From contig AP019514.1 in NCBI GenBank assembly GCA_007182875.1, positions 558,001 to 622,000 on the forward strand: a stretch of 64,000 nt of DNA, in the 5' to 3' direction. The notes beneath the pieces were generated by a model. It was not told the origin of the DNA. It did not search any database and worked only from the letters and a program-made list of their open reading frames with translations. Each line of letters opens with the position of its first letter. Within the stretch, counting starts at the first letter, position 1. Positions 54,220 through 63,512 of this stretch are shown here, one piece after another. This DNA is from Vreelandella sulfidaeris. GTDB lineage: Bacteria > Pseudomonadota > Gammaproteobacteria > Pseudomonadales > Halomonadaceae. The position numbers and the translations under genes are program-made.

Positions 54220-55083
54220 ACCTACCCAGCCGCGCACGCAATGGCCTTAACGGCGTCGCCCGCGAACTTCTCCGCCAGCCCGCGGTGGAGAAGCCTCGCC
54301 GCTCAGTGGGTAGACGACGTAGTGGCTTGGTGCCACCAGCACGACATTGACTTGGCTTCGCGCATCAACAGTAAAGCGCTGCGTTTTGACGCCGCCTTGC
54401 TGGCGCAGATCAATGACGTATTAGACAGCGCCCGAATAGCACCGCTAGGCCGCTCACTCAGCGGCCTGACCAGCAGCGCCCAGGCGAAAGAGGGCGTGGA
54501 AGAAGACAAAGCCACCCGCGAAAGCCCCGTGCAAGAAGGATACTCGTCAGCTTTCCGCCACAGCCAACAACCGGGCTTGCCAGCGAGCCACGCACTATTC
54601 GCGATGTGGATGTACTGAGGTTAAAGCTAAGCGCGTTCAGCGCTCTAATCCAGGTCGAAAACCTGGACAGCTTCTATGAGTTTTCGCCGGAACTCCCAGC
54701 ACTAAGCGGCTACATAAAGCCGCTGGTTGTCTACCGAGGCGACAGCCACTACGGCGGCGGCTTTGCCTTACTGGCCGAAGCGTGGCGCAAAACCCATCGA
54801 CCGCATATCTACGCCGGTGACTTCGATGTAAAGGCGTGACGCTAGCGCTCGACAGCAATGCCACCCACTTGCTCCTGCCCGCCATCGAATGGCTTACTCA
54901 AAACGCCACGTCGCTGCACGTGCCTGCCGAACAGTTTCCTTACCAACGTAGGCTTCGTAAGCACCTTGCCGCACTGCCAGCCGCTCATCCACTGCGTGAG
55001 TACTTAACGTTGCTGCTGGAAAAGCAGCGGGGCTTAAGCAGCAGTGGTTTGGTGGGGAGGTGGTGGGTGTTGCATTAAAGTGA
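54216..55083 (+). CDS. Toprim-domain nuclease-like subunit (JetD/MksG-like)
   Basis: About 290 residues, start MNLPSRARNGLNGVARELLRQ. The N-terminal part is helical (LRFDAALLAQINDVLDSARIAPLG). The C-terminal half has the Toprim pattern: Glu in IQVENLDSFYEF, then LVVYRGDSHYGGGFALLAEAW and a DxD in YAGDFDVKGVTLAL. JetD of Wadjet uses the same residues to cut plasmid DNA. Frame breaks lie near 54300, 54528, 54832 and 55035. Read with the last correction the end is QQWFGGEVVGVALK at 55083. It closes the four-gene operon. Confidence 0.78.
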
Positions 55084-55281
55084 AAGTGGAAGCAGTAAAA
55101 CATGAGTGAAGAAGAATGTTCGATAGATAGGCAATATTTACTTTGCCTAGAAGCAAATCAATGGGATAGAGTTGAATAAGTTGGTTTCATTACCTAAGTG
55201 GCTGAACGTTAACTAAGCTCCTTTGTAAGCATGCAGTCACTTTTGCCTGCTGTATGACACCGGAAATAATAAGGAGATAAA

Positions 55282-56073
55282 GTGCCGCCAGAATTGATGA
55301 TAAAATTAAAATACCTTGAGAATAGGAATAATCCTGCAGAAGTTTTTGAGGCGATGGCTCTATATATTAATGCATACAAAGACTTCGGGCAGTTACTTAC
55401 AAATTCTGTTGGTCTGAAATTAGATTTTCAATTTCAGCTCAATGACATTGAGAAAAGCTCTATATTGAGCAAGCTTTCTGCATTGCCGAACAGTATTGAC
55501 GCTATGCTGGAAAAAGCATTTTACTCATCAGGAAATAGTCTGTTTCAAGCTCTAAAAGAAACTAATGAAACAAAAAGTGAAGAACAGGTTGAATCTGTTG
55601 CCGTAAGTATTGAATCAACGTTAGCGGATAATATTAAGTATAAAATTGCTGACCCTTACATTGATAGGCAGAACTTAGCATATGTTCTTAAGGGGTTTTC
55701 TGCTGCGAACGAAAAGATAAATCCAGGAGAAAGTGTGATAATAATGTCTAGTCACCAGCCTGAACAAAAGTGTAATTTAAATACTAGTTGGAGGTTTACT
55801 GGAAATCCTAAAAACATGTTCAGAGGATCTACAGAGTGCCAAGCACATAGAGACAAACTTTCTGTGAAAATTTCAGTGAATGAAGGCAATTCAGTGTGGT
55901 CTTTTCGCAGCCATTCATTGGACAGAAGATTTTGCGCTCGAATAACCCATAAGGAGTGGCTTGAGAGTTATCAAAATGGGTTGATACAAGCAATTGGGCC
56001 AAAAGACGTTATCGAAGCGGATATTTCTTATGATATTTATACTCCTCCGAAAGGAAAGGGCAGCCACAAATAA
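55282..56073 (+). CDS. Hypothetical protein of an AT-rich two-gene unit
   Basis: I do not recognise it. GTG at 55282 is preceded by AAGGAG (55271-55276). The 263-residue product starts PPELMIKLKYLENRNNPAEVFEAMALY, helical for about 100 residues, then has beta-rich stretches (ESVIIMSSHQPEQKC, SVWSFRSHSLDRRFCARI) in the C-terminal half. No signal peptide or membrane helix is visible. It is much more AT-rich than the Wadjet-like operon just before it, a sign of separate origin. It pairs with the following membrane protein. Confidence 0.65.
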   Translation: MPPELMIKLKYLENRNNPAEVFEAMALYINAYKDFGQLLTNSVGLKLDFQFQLNDIEKSSILSKLSALPNSIDAMLEKAFYSSGNSLFQALKETNETKSEEQVESVAVSIESTLADNIKYKIADPYIDRQNLAYVLKGFSAANEKINPGESVIIMSSHQPEQKCNLNTSWRFTGNPKNMFRGSTECQAHRDKLSVKISVNEGNSVWSFRSHSLDRRFCARITHKEWLESYQNGLIQAIGPKDVIEADISYDIYTPPKGKGSHK

Positions 56074-56100
56074 GAAATGCCCGAATAAAAGAAATTGTAA

Positions 56101-56579
56101 ATGTGCACCGAAATAATGGTCGTCAATATGAGTTATGAGCCAACTAAGCTTGAGAGAAAAGCCATTTATGCTGATTTAAAAGTGAATTTATTTATATGGC
56201 TATTCCTTTCATGCTTCTCATTGGTGTGAGGCTTTATATAGGTAGATGGCAAGATATAATTCTATCTCCAGATTGGTCTCTGGCATCATGCTTAATATTT
56301 GGGCAAATAACATCGAAAGTGTCTAAAGCGGTAGCAAACAGTTCAGTTAAGACCAGTCAGCAGTATTTTGGTTTATATACAGCAAAACGGTTTCTCTTTG
56401 TTGTGATTGCAGTTGCATTTTATTTTGGTATGCTTGCAAAGCCGACTATGGGGTTGGGTTATACTCAGATAATATTATTTTTCATCGCAAGTTATTTTCA
56501 TTTCTCAGATGGTTTTACAACAAGTTTATTACAGAAAGGTGTGGTAAATAATTTAAGTCTAGTCTATGTCGTCATATGA
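56101..56579 (+). CDS. Hypothetical membrane protein of an AT-rich two-gene unit
   Basis: I do not recognise it. Three in-frame ATGs (56101, 56116, 56128) precede SYEPTKLERKAIYADLKVN. After one missing base near 56228 the frame continues GVRLYIGRWQDIIL to 56579. About 150 residues with three to four membrane helices (LFIWLFLSCFSL, LASCLIFGQI, FLFVVIAVAFYFGML, IILFFIASYFHF). A soluble protein followed by a small membrane protein beside a defence-like operon is a layout of several two-gene defence systems, but this is only context. Confidence 0.58.
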
Positions 56580-57137
56580 ATTTGAGCTAAGCTAGCTAGT
56601 TTAGCTTTTATTAGAGATTCTGCTCAGTCTACAATTATCATTCTTAAAGAGGGTTCCGGCGTATGGCGATTCGTTTCTTCTGGCCTGGTCGCTTGCGGCA
56701 TTGCGTTGACACTTTATAAGACTTAGGAACGCCTCATGCTGCTGATATGGCTCTTCAGGCCACTACTAGCCTTCCTCATGGCCCCGCAACATTACGAACA
56801 CCAACAGCGGCCCCTCAACTAGCTTTAACCTTACTCAGCTTGGCCACGCCTAGCCATATAAAGGCGAAGTGATGCTTCCAACGTGAGTACAAGGTTTATT
56901 CCGTGATATATCCTAGTCTAACTGCTCATTGCAATGAGGTAAGTACTGTTAGATATAGCAAAACGAGCAGGTATGCGAATTTTGGATATTCCGCCAAAAT
57001 CTGCTTTGCTCTTAAGGGAATCAATGGGTAGAGTCAAACGAGGTGGCTACATAAACTCAATGAGTGCGTCAACTCCTTTATTGAGGTTATTAGCCTTTCT
57101 TATAATTACTGTTATGTCCTACAACTAGGCTTTTGCA
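56580..57137. other. Intergenic region with gene debris
   Basis: About 560 bp. It contains a transporter remnant (56631-56726), a short unremarkable plus-strand frame starting near 56737, and an imperfect inverted repeat ATAAACTCAAT / ATTGAGGTTAT (57051-57061 and 57080-57090). GTTATG at 57111-57116 may mark the left edge of the HNH gene cassette. I see no complete gene. Confidence 0.45.
56631..56726 (+). pseudogene. 3' remnant of a DMT/EamA-type transporter gene
   Basis: The frame reads IIILKEGSGVWRFVSSGLVA and CGIALTLYKT before a stop. This matches the last helix of drug/metabolite transporters. The rest of the gene is absent, so the adjacent AT-rich unit or another insertion probably truncated it. 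Confidence 0.5.
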
Positions 57138-57991
57138 ATGAATAAAAATACCGCTCGCCATTTGGTAAAAGTCCTGCAGGATGACCTCGGAAGTTGTGTC
57201 GAGTTTAATCTTTCGGAGGAAATTCGGCAGTTTCCCCTGAAGGGGATTCCACTCCTTTGCGGATGGCAAATCCTGTATAGGAGCATTTCGAATTGAACGA
57301 GTCGATGGCGAAAAGTTATGGTTACTAGTCATCGATTGGTATGAAGATGGCAACTACTACGTTGTCTTATACCCGAATAATAAAAATCTTGCCCCAATAG
57401 CAGAATTACACAATCAACGGGATGGGCAAGAATCGGTGGATCTAATCTGGACGTACCGACCGAGAAAACGCGATGGGCGCAACAAAGAAAGGAAGGAAGC
57501 TTTCGCTCAAATTGCCGGCTCCGTCGATTATGTCGTGTCTCTTCCTGGGGTCCTCGTAACCCTGGAAGATTTTCTGGAGGATGTTTTCCAACTTTCAACC
57601 TTCCGAATTACTGCAGATGAGCTATCGGACAATACCGATGAATCAACGCGCCAATCTTTCCCGGAAGGCAAAAGAATAGAGCGCCTACACAAGTACAGGG
57701 AAAGAGATTCTAGGGCTGTCTCCCAGGCCAAACGCAAGCATGCTCAGAGACACGATGGAGCGTTGCCCTGTGAAATTTGCGGATTCGATTTCGCAAGAAA
57801 GTATGGTCCCCCTCGGGGGAATCGTACATCGAGGCACACCACACTAGGCCGTTAAGCGAGCTTGTTGCCGGAGAAATGCGAATTACAAAGTCTCTGATTT
57901 CGCATTGGTCTGTGCGAATTGCCATCGAATGCTCCATAGGAAGCGGCCGTGGGCTAGTGTTGACGAACTCAGGAAGACGCTGAAAAGGTGA
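57138..57991 (+). CDS. HNH endonuclease
   Basis: ATG 57138 starts MNKNTARHLVKVLQDDLGS. After frame breaks near 57262, 57807 and 57905 the frames join into about 284 residues. The N-terminal half is an unknown beta-rich domain (WLLVIDWYEDGNYYVVLYPN). The C-terminal HNH domain is clear: CEICGFDFARKYG, then YIEAHHTRPLSEL, then ALVCANCHRMLHR, giving the two Cys pairs and His-His of the fold. Similar nucleases occur as stand-alone defence or homing-type enzymes. The stop is 2 nt before an attC-like site, so it is probably an integron-type cassette gene. Confidence 0.8.
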
Positions 57992-57993
57992 AA

Positions 57994-58063
57994 CATAACA
58001 GCGGCTGCAGCCGACTGGTTTTCCGCTGCCGCTACAAACCGGCGGCTGAGCCCATGCGTTATG
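57994..58063 (+). repeat. attC-like recombination site of an integron gene cassette
   Basis: CATAAC (57994-57999) and GTTATG (58058-58063) are perfect complements. Inside them GGCTGCAGCCG pairs with CGGCTGAGCC, leaving one unpaired G on one arm, the extrahelical base expected of attC. Size (70 bp) and position just after a stop codon are typical. No integron integrase is in the window. Confidence 0.65.
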
Positions 58064-58229
58064 AGCTAGGTGCGCTAATGCTTTAACCGCAAGTCAAGTC
58101 AGCTAGGCTTGGCGGATGCAGGTACGCCCCAACTGCATTAATGTACGCCTATTAATTAGCGTAAAGCACGAATGCTTAAATTCAGTTGGCTACTAGTCCA
58201 CCGCCTTATTCCCAAAGCGAGTGCATAAG

Positions 58230-58248
58230 AGAGAGCATGGACGCGATA
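58230..58248 (+). repeat. 19-bp direct repeat, copy 1
   Basis: AGAGAGCATGGACGCGATA, identical to 60149-60167. The similarity extends a few bases to the left (GTGC and an A run). The last base of this copy is the first base of the RNase Z-like start codon. Confidence 0.85.
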
Positions 58249-59205
58249 TGAATTTACTGTTCCTAGGCACCTCCGCTGGCGTGCCCACCAAAACAAGAAA
58301 CGTCTCCGGCATCGCTCTACGAGAGAGCAAGGGGAAGGGCTGGTACCTAATCGATTGTGGTGAGGGTACTCAACATCAGGTGTTGCACACGAAGCTGTCG
58401 TTCCATTCATTGAAAGCCATCTTTATTACCCACGTGCACGGCGACCACTGCTATGGGTTGCCGGGCATACTGGCGAGTGCGGGAATGGGTGGCCGGAAAG
58501 CGCCGCTGACCATTGTGGCGCCCGCCGGTATCAAAGCGTGGTTGGAGGCCACCTGTGAGGCCACGCAGCTTTGCTTGCCCTTCGCCCTGGCGTTTATCGA
58601 CTCGGACGACCTGCCCAGCGTTGAGTTTGAAAGCATCGCGGTGACCACCTTCAGGCTTTCACACCGGGCGCCGTCCTATGCTTATGGGTTTACGGAGACA
58701 AAGGTCGATGCTGCCTTGGACGTGGATAAGCTAGCGCAAAGGGAATTCCGAGAGGGCCGTTGTGGGGCAGTTGAAGCAAGGGTTTGATGTTGAGTTTGAG
58801 GGCGAGCAGTTAAAAGCCATGACTTCTTGATCTTCAAACACAAGCCAAGAAAGTGGTGATCGCTGGCGACAATGACCAGCCTGACTTGTTGATGGATGCC
58901 TGCGCGGGGCACAGGTGCTGGTTCATGAAGCCACCTATACAGAAGAGATGGCCCAGAAGGCCGGTGATGTAGGGCATAGCTACGCCAAACTTGTCGCCGT
59001 GTTTGCCGAATCGGTACAGCTTCCCAATCTGGTGCTGACGCACTTTAGCCCCCGTTACCAGCTCAACCCCCATGCGTCGCCGTCCATTGAGGATATCCGC
59101 AAAGAGGCCCAGCACGTCTATTCAGGTTCGCTTTATTTGGCGCAGGATTTTAGCGAATACACCCTGGATAAAGCGGGCCACTTTTCTGAAGTGGCGGGTG
59201 AATAG
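58248..59205 (+). CDS. RNase Z / ElaC-type metallo-beta-lactamase fold protein
   Basis: The zinc motif THVHGDHCYGLPG and the start MNLLFLGTSAGVPTKTRNVSG are diagnostic of the RNase Z (tRNase Z/BN) branch. Further motifs are SHRAPSYAYGF, VIAGDND, LVHEATY and LTHFSPRY. RNase Z processes tRNA 3' ends. Frame breaks near 58762, 58820 and 58903 split it. It sits amid accessory genes, flanked by a 19-bp repeat, so it may be an extra or moved copy. Confidence 0.85.
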
Positions 59206-59370
59206 CTTTCTTGTTTTTGTATCTATATAACTGAATCGCTCCGAGTATTCTAGACACCCATAATATTGCTCCTTACCCACTGAGCTGGTTGCGTTTAGGC
59301 GTTGCTTGATAAATGCCAAGTCTTAGCGCAGTTTGTGCGCTGATGACCAAACCCAACAAGGATATCCATC

Positions 59371-60023
59371 ATGCAAAAGGTAAGAATTGACCTAGTGTCC
59401 GATGTCGCCTGCCCGTGGTGCGCGATCGGCTACCGGCGCTTGGAACAAGCGTTAGAGACACTCAATGGCGAGATCGACGTTGAGCTGGTCTGGCAGCCCT
59501 TTGAGCTGAACCGCGACATGCCGCCCGAGGGCGAGCCGATTTTGGAGCACTTGTGCCGCAAGTACGGCAAGGACGCGGCCAGCATGGAGCAGTCCCAGCG
59601 CGAGATTATGGCCGCCGCCGAAGAGCTTGGGCTGAATTTCCGTGGTGCCCTTGAGCGCCGGGCGAACAATACCTTCGCTGCCCACCGCGTGCTGGCGTGG
59701 GCCGGAACGCAAAACCAAGAGACCGCCCTGCAGTTGGCACTCTTCGAGGCCTACTTCGGTGAGGCGAAAACCCGCCGACCCAGAGGTTCTGCGGGAGAAG
59801 GCCATTGAGGTTGGGCTGGACGGCGACACTGCCGAGGCCATCGCACGCTCGGATCAGTACGCGGATGAAGTACGAGCAGCAGAGCAGCGCTTCATGGAGG
59901 CAGGGGGTAAGCGCGGTGCCAGGATTTATTCTCGATGGACGTTACCTGATCTCTGGCGCCCAGCCCGCTGACGTGCTTGTCGATGCGCTTCGTCAGGTGG
60001 CCGAAGAGAACGCCAACCGCTAA
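59371..60023 (+). CDS. DsbA-family oxidoreductase (FrnE-like)
   Basis: A thioredoxin-fold protein with CPWC at residues 14-17 (DLVSDVACPWCAIG) and the helical insert typical of FrnE-like proteins. The conserved NTFAAHRVLAW and VPGFILDGRYLISGAQP blocks are present. No signal peptide, so it is cytosolic, unlike DsbA itself. Frame breaks near 59772 and 59910 were needed. Likely a thiol-disulfide or glutathione-type isomerase in stress response. Confidence 0.87.
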
Positions 60024-60050
60024 TGATCTAGAGGCTCAGACCTGAATTGA

Positions 60051-60076
60051 GGATAGCGACTGTTGTCGCTGATCCT
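60051..60076 (-). terminator. Hairpin between dsbA-like and ccdB genes
   Basis: GGATAGCGAC and GTCGCTGATCC pair with one bulged base around TGTT. On neither strand is there a strong T tract, so termination of the convergent transcripts is only possible. Confidence 0.35.
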
Positions 60077-60148
60077 CCTGCTGCAAAAATCCGAGAAATC
60101 GAACTGATTCGAACTCAATATGCCTGCCAGCCAGGTTCGGGGTGCTAA

Positions 60149-60167
60149 AGAGAGCATGGACGCGATA
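60149..60167 (+). repeat. 19-bp direct repeat, copy 2
   Basis: Identical to 58230-58248. It lies just beyond the ccdB stop codon. Confidence 0.85.
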
Positions 60168-60177
60168 ATTTTGAACA

Positions 60178-60493
60178 TTAAATCCCAGTAACAGCGAGAT
60201 CAAGCGCACCCACAATCTGGCTCCTAAAATGCGAAAGGGTACCGACGGGGAGTTGAGATGTTTCACTGGCACTGATGAGATTTGCGGCGTCAGCAACAAC
60301 AGCCCTGACCGTTGAACGTTATTTCCGGTGTGAGGCCTTGCATGACGTTGCCACCAAAAGCTGCTCGATTGCCCAATGGGATCACGATTCGGGTTGCCAG
60401 ATCTGTAAGTAGGCTACTTTGGATATCCACCAAGTACGGATAGTACGCTCTGCTGGTCTTGCTGGGGTTAGGGTAGACATCGAACTGAGCCAT
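60178..60493 (-). CDS. ccdB: CcdB-type toxin (gyrase poison)
   Basis: The sequence MAQFDVYPNPSKTSRAYYPYLVDIQSSLL is CcdB, which traps DNA gyrase on DNA. After frame breaks near 60308 and 60238 the end reads LLLLTPQISSVPVKHL and SHFRSQIVGALDLAVTGI. The C-terminal W-G-I motif that touches gyrase in F-plasmid CcdB appears here as TGI. Its ATG overlaps the ccdA stop. Confidence 0.88.
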
Positions 60494-60738
60494 CAAAACT
60501 CCCGAAATTCGTCACCGAAGCAGCCATGCTGCTCGACAAAATCGTTGTAGCTTGTGATTGCAGCTCGATTTTCTTCGATCCATTGGGATGCCTCGCATTT
60601 TGCCAACTCTTCTCTCAATGCGCGTTCTAGTGTGGCCGAGAGATTAATGTTCAAAGCGCGAGATTTTTGAAGCAAGTCGCTGTTAACTGACAAATTTGCG
60701 GCTTTTTTCGGTGCTGCGGTGTTATATAGCGCGGCCAT
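60493..60738 (-). CDS. ccdA: CcdA-type antitoxin
   Basis: About 81 residues with an N-terminal ribbon-helix-helix part (KKAANLSVNSDLLQKSRALNINLS) and an unstructured C-terminal half (WIEENRAAITSYNDFVEQHGCFGDEFREF) that binds CcdB. I choose MAALYNTAAPKK at 60738; an upstream in-frame Met at 60789 adds a hydrophobic stretch not typical of the family. Complexes of this type repress their own promoter. Confidence 0.88.
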   Translation of the reverse strand: MAALYNTAAPKKAANLSVNSDLLQKSRALNINLSATLERALREELAKCEASQWIEENRAAITSYNDFVEQHGCFGDEFREF

Positions 60739-60848
60739 TGCAGCCCCTGTGACTGTCATAAGCATGTAAATAGCATATGCGCATAGCAATGCGCACTCAA
60801 GTGGCTAAAACTTTAAATATTGTCAGCTGCACTTGCGCTGGCTTTAAC

Positions 60849-62058
60849 CTAAAAGCCAGCGCTCAATCCCTTACTGTAAAACTCACGCAACGTATCACTC
60901 GCCTGGTCAATGGATAGCACACCATCCAAATGCCCGCGATTACCTTCCAGGGTTTCCAGTGTCACGTCGGTGCCATCAGCCTCAATCAACTCGGCGGTGC
61001 GGCGCACGCCTTCAGGGACGAAGACGAGGTCTTTTCGCTATACAACATCAGTGTGGGTGCTTCGATGGCGGCAAGCCCTCTTCTAACGATTCGCCATGGC
61101 CCGCCATAAAGGTTTGGTTGGCCTGAACCAGGTACAGGAAATGGTTGGCATCAGACGTTTCCGCACGCGTGGCGGCGATATCATCCAGCGTTTGCTCGAT
61201 CGCGTAGCGGGCGTTGATATCCTGGGCCGGGTCGCGTTCTTCGTCGGCCCAATCGCGATTAAATGTCTCGTTGGCCCACTGCCAGTGGTTGGCGTTGAGC
61301 GTCACCAGCTTCAGCGCCTCTTTTAGCCCGTCGGTGGGCGGCTCGCCGTCGTAGTAGTTACCCTCGTTCCAGTTGGCATCCAGCCGAATCGGCGCTGCCC
61401 AGGCGCTTAGCGTGGCCAGCAGCCACGGGTCGGCAACGCCGCCGCCGATGACTGAAATAAGCCGTTCTACTCGGTCTGGGTAGGCGCTGGCCCACTCGAT
61501 GGCCTGGAGCGCGCCCATCGAGGCACCCATCACCGCATGCAGCGACTCAATGCCTTGGCTCTCCAGTAGCTCGCGCTGTACCTCGACAAAGTCACGAATG
61601 GTGACGACTGGAAGTCCATTCCCAGGGCTCGCCGGTATCGGGATTGATGGAGGCGGGCCCGGTAGTGGTGACGTTGGGGTCATTGGCATTTAGGTTTACC
61701 AACGTATCCGAGGAGATAATGTAGTACTCATCGGTATCCAGCGGTTTGCCGGGGCCAATGATGGCATCCCAGTAGCCGGTTGGTTCGCCATCCTGATCAT
61801 AACGGCCTGCTGCATGGCTGGAGCCTGAGAAAAATGGGTAATTAAAATAACGTTATCGCGAGCCTCATTAAGTTCGCCATAGGCTTCCCAGCCCACCGTG
61901 ACGTTAGGGATCGTCTCGCCGCCCTGGGTAGTGAAGCTGTCTATTTCAAAGGTGTGTTTTTCGACGATGCCATCCCAGGCCCAAAGGGGGGAGGTCAGAA
62001 GCAGGCCAAGGCCGGAACATAGCGTTGCCGTGAACAGCATTTGTCGTGTAGATGCCAT
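60849..62058 (-). CDS. Exported alpha/beta hydrolase, homoserine O-acetyltransferase-like
   Basis: An N-terminal signal peptide (MASTRQMLFTATLCSGLGLLLTSPLWA) precedes a MetX-type fold: GETIPNVTVGWEAYGELNEARDN, then VVTIRDFVEVQRELLESQGI, the nucleophile elbow GASMGAL, and GNRGHLDGV with the catalytic His. Frame breaks near 61835, 61620 and 61060. MetX enzymes are cytosolic, so an exported relative is more likely an esterase or acyltransferase on another substrate. Confidence 0.8.
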
Positions 62059-62185
62059 TGGGGTGCCTTAAACGAGGGGTTATTGTGATTGTTTTGGGCC
62101 ACAGACAGTGGCCACCCTCTCAGCGTAGCCGGTTCTAGCGTATTTTGAACGGTTTCAAGTCGTACCGTTCAGCGTTTCAACCTCA

Positions 62186-63427
62186 TTAGCCGGTTTTATT
62201 GGTTCCTGGCTGGAAAGCGTGTTCATTTACCCATTTGGCTAAATCACCCAGCGCTTTCATGGCTCCAACCTTGGTGTACTCTCTGGGCCAAGCACTCAAC
62301 GCCAACCAGCGTCCTTTGACTTCATACCAAGCATCGCTGTCACCGCCATCTCTGTACCAACTGCATCCCGGCTGTTTGGTAGCAGGCGTTTCCTTCAGAA
62401 ATGCCTGTTCGATTTCTTTAAGCCAAAGATCACTGCTTTCCTGACTTTCCAAATATGCCCGTATCTCGAAACCGATGCTTTCATCGCCTTCCGACTCTGA
62501 TGAAGGATAATAAACAAGGCAAACTTGAGAGGCTCCACCGTGGCTATTACTCCAAGCAGAGGGAATGAAACGCCACGCTCTTGTTTGCTTCCAATTTTCC
62601 GGCTTCTTATTGGTACTGAGTTCGCTGATGTCTATCTGTAACGCAGCAGCAATAGAGCTTTTCCCTTCCACCATCAACTCTTGTTCGAATTGCTCTAAAC
62701 GCTGAGATGCTTCGTGCAAGTCATTGAAATGTTTTAACGAAAATAACAGCTCGTCTTTCGTCATTGTCTTTTCTTCTGTTGGATGGGCGATAGAGAAGAG
62801 GTGCTGCAACAACTCTTGATAGAAAATTTGCCATTTTGTCTGGCTAGATGGTGCTACATCTTGCCCGTACAGTTCATAGGCCGAGGCCAATAGTGCTGCG
62901 TAGGACAGCGTCGGCCAGCCCGCGCTCTTGGCGGGCGCTTGAACGCTTGCCTTGGAGACATCCGGGCATAAAACACACCTGTAGGCTTTAACCCCATAGC
63001 TGTTCAGCAAATCGTCATAGGCATAAAACGGATTATTCTCCGCCGAAGCCCACACTTTATGCTCGATACCCAGGACGAAGTCATTTCCTGAAACTACTAA
63101 ATCCAGGCGCTTGGTTGATTCACTCTCAGCGTTCCAACTGCCTGCTTCCCGCTCGGTAGTAACCGCTTCCCAGTCGATTTGCTGTAGATGTTCGTGATCG
63201 AATTGATCGCTACGTACCAGTGCATGCAGCAGGGCTTTGGCTAACCAGTGGGGCGCGCCGGGATAACCGCCCATAAAGAAGGCCATTAAGTTCGATAGGC
63301 GGTTCTCATTCTGTCCAGGTCCTGCAACGGCAAACAGATTGGGGATAGGGGTGGCGGTTTGGGTAGCAGTGCCAGCTTCTCAAAAAAAAAGCTCCAATGT
63401 GACTAGATCAGTAGACTCTGGGTGCAT
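62186..63427 (-). CDS. PD-(D/E)XK nuclease-family protein
   Basis: The core RLDLVVSGNDFVLGIEHKVWA holds the Asp and the ExK of the PD-(D/E)XK fold, and NRLSNLMAFFMGGYPGAP is the conserved start of the PDDEXK_4 type. The coding frame begins at ATG 63427 (MHPESTDLVTLELFFEKLALL), joined through a 9-base T run near 63386 and a C run near 63350. Residues 190-360 form an unknown C-terminal domain. Such proteins are often associated with defence loci, but the substrate is unknown. Confidence 0.75.
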
Positions 63428-63512
63428 TAATTATTCCTAAATAATACTAAGCTTATTAAGCCCATTAGCTTGCAGCATACTCATACGTTTGGCGAGCTGA
63501 AGTCGACGAGTC

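Noticed and set aside
57051..57090. Full attC upstream of the HNH gene
   Set aside because: The inverted repeat is only about 40 bp with one mismatch, shorter than known attC sites; kept only as a weak hint.
58068..58229. Second attC site after the HNH cassette
   Set aside because: Only short partial inverted matches; no consistent pair of core sites.
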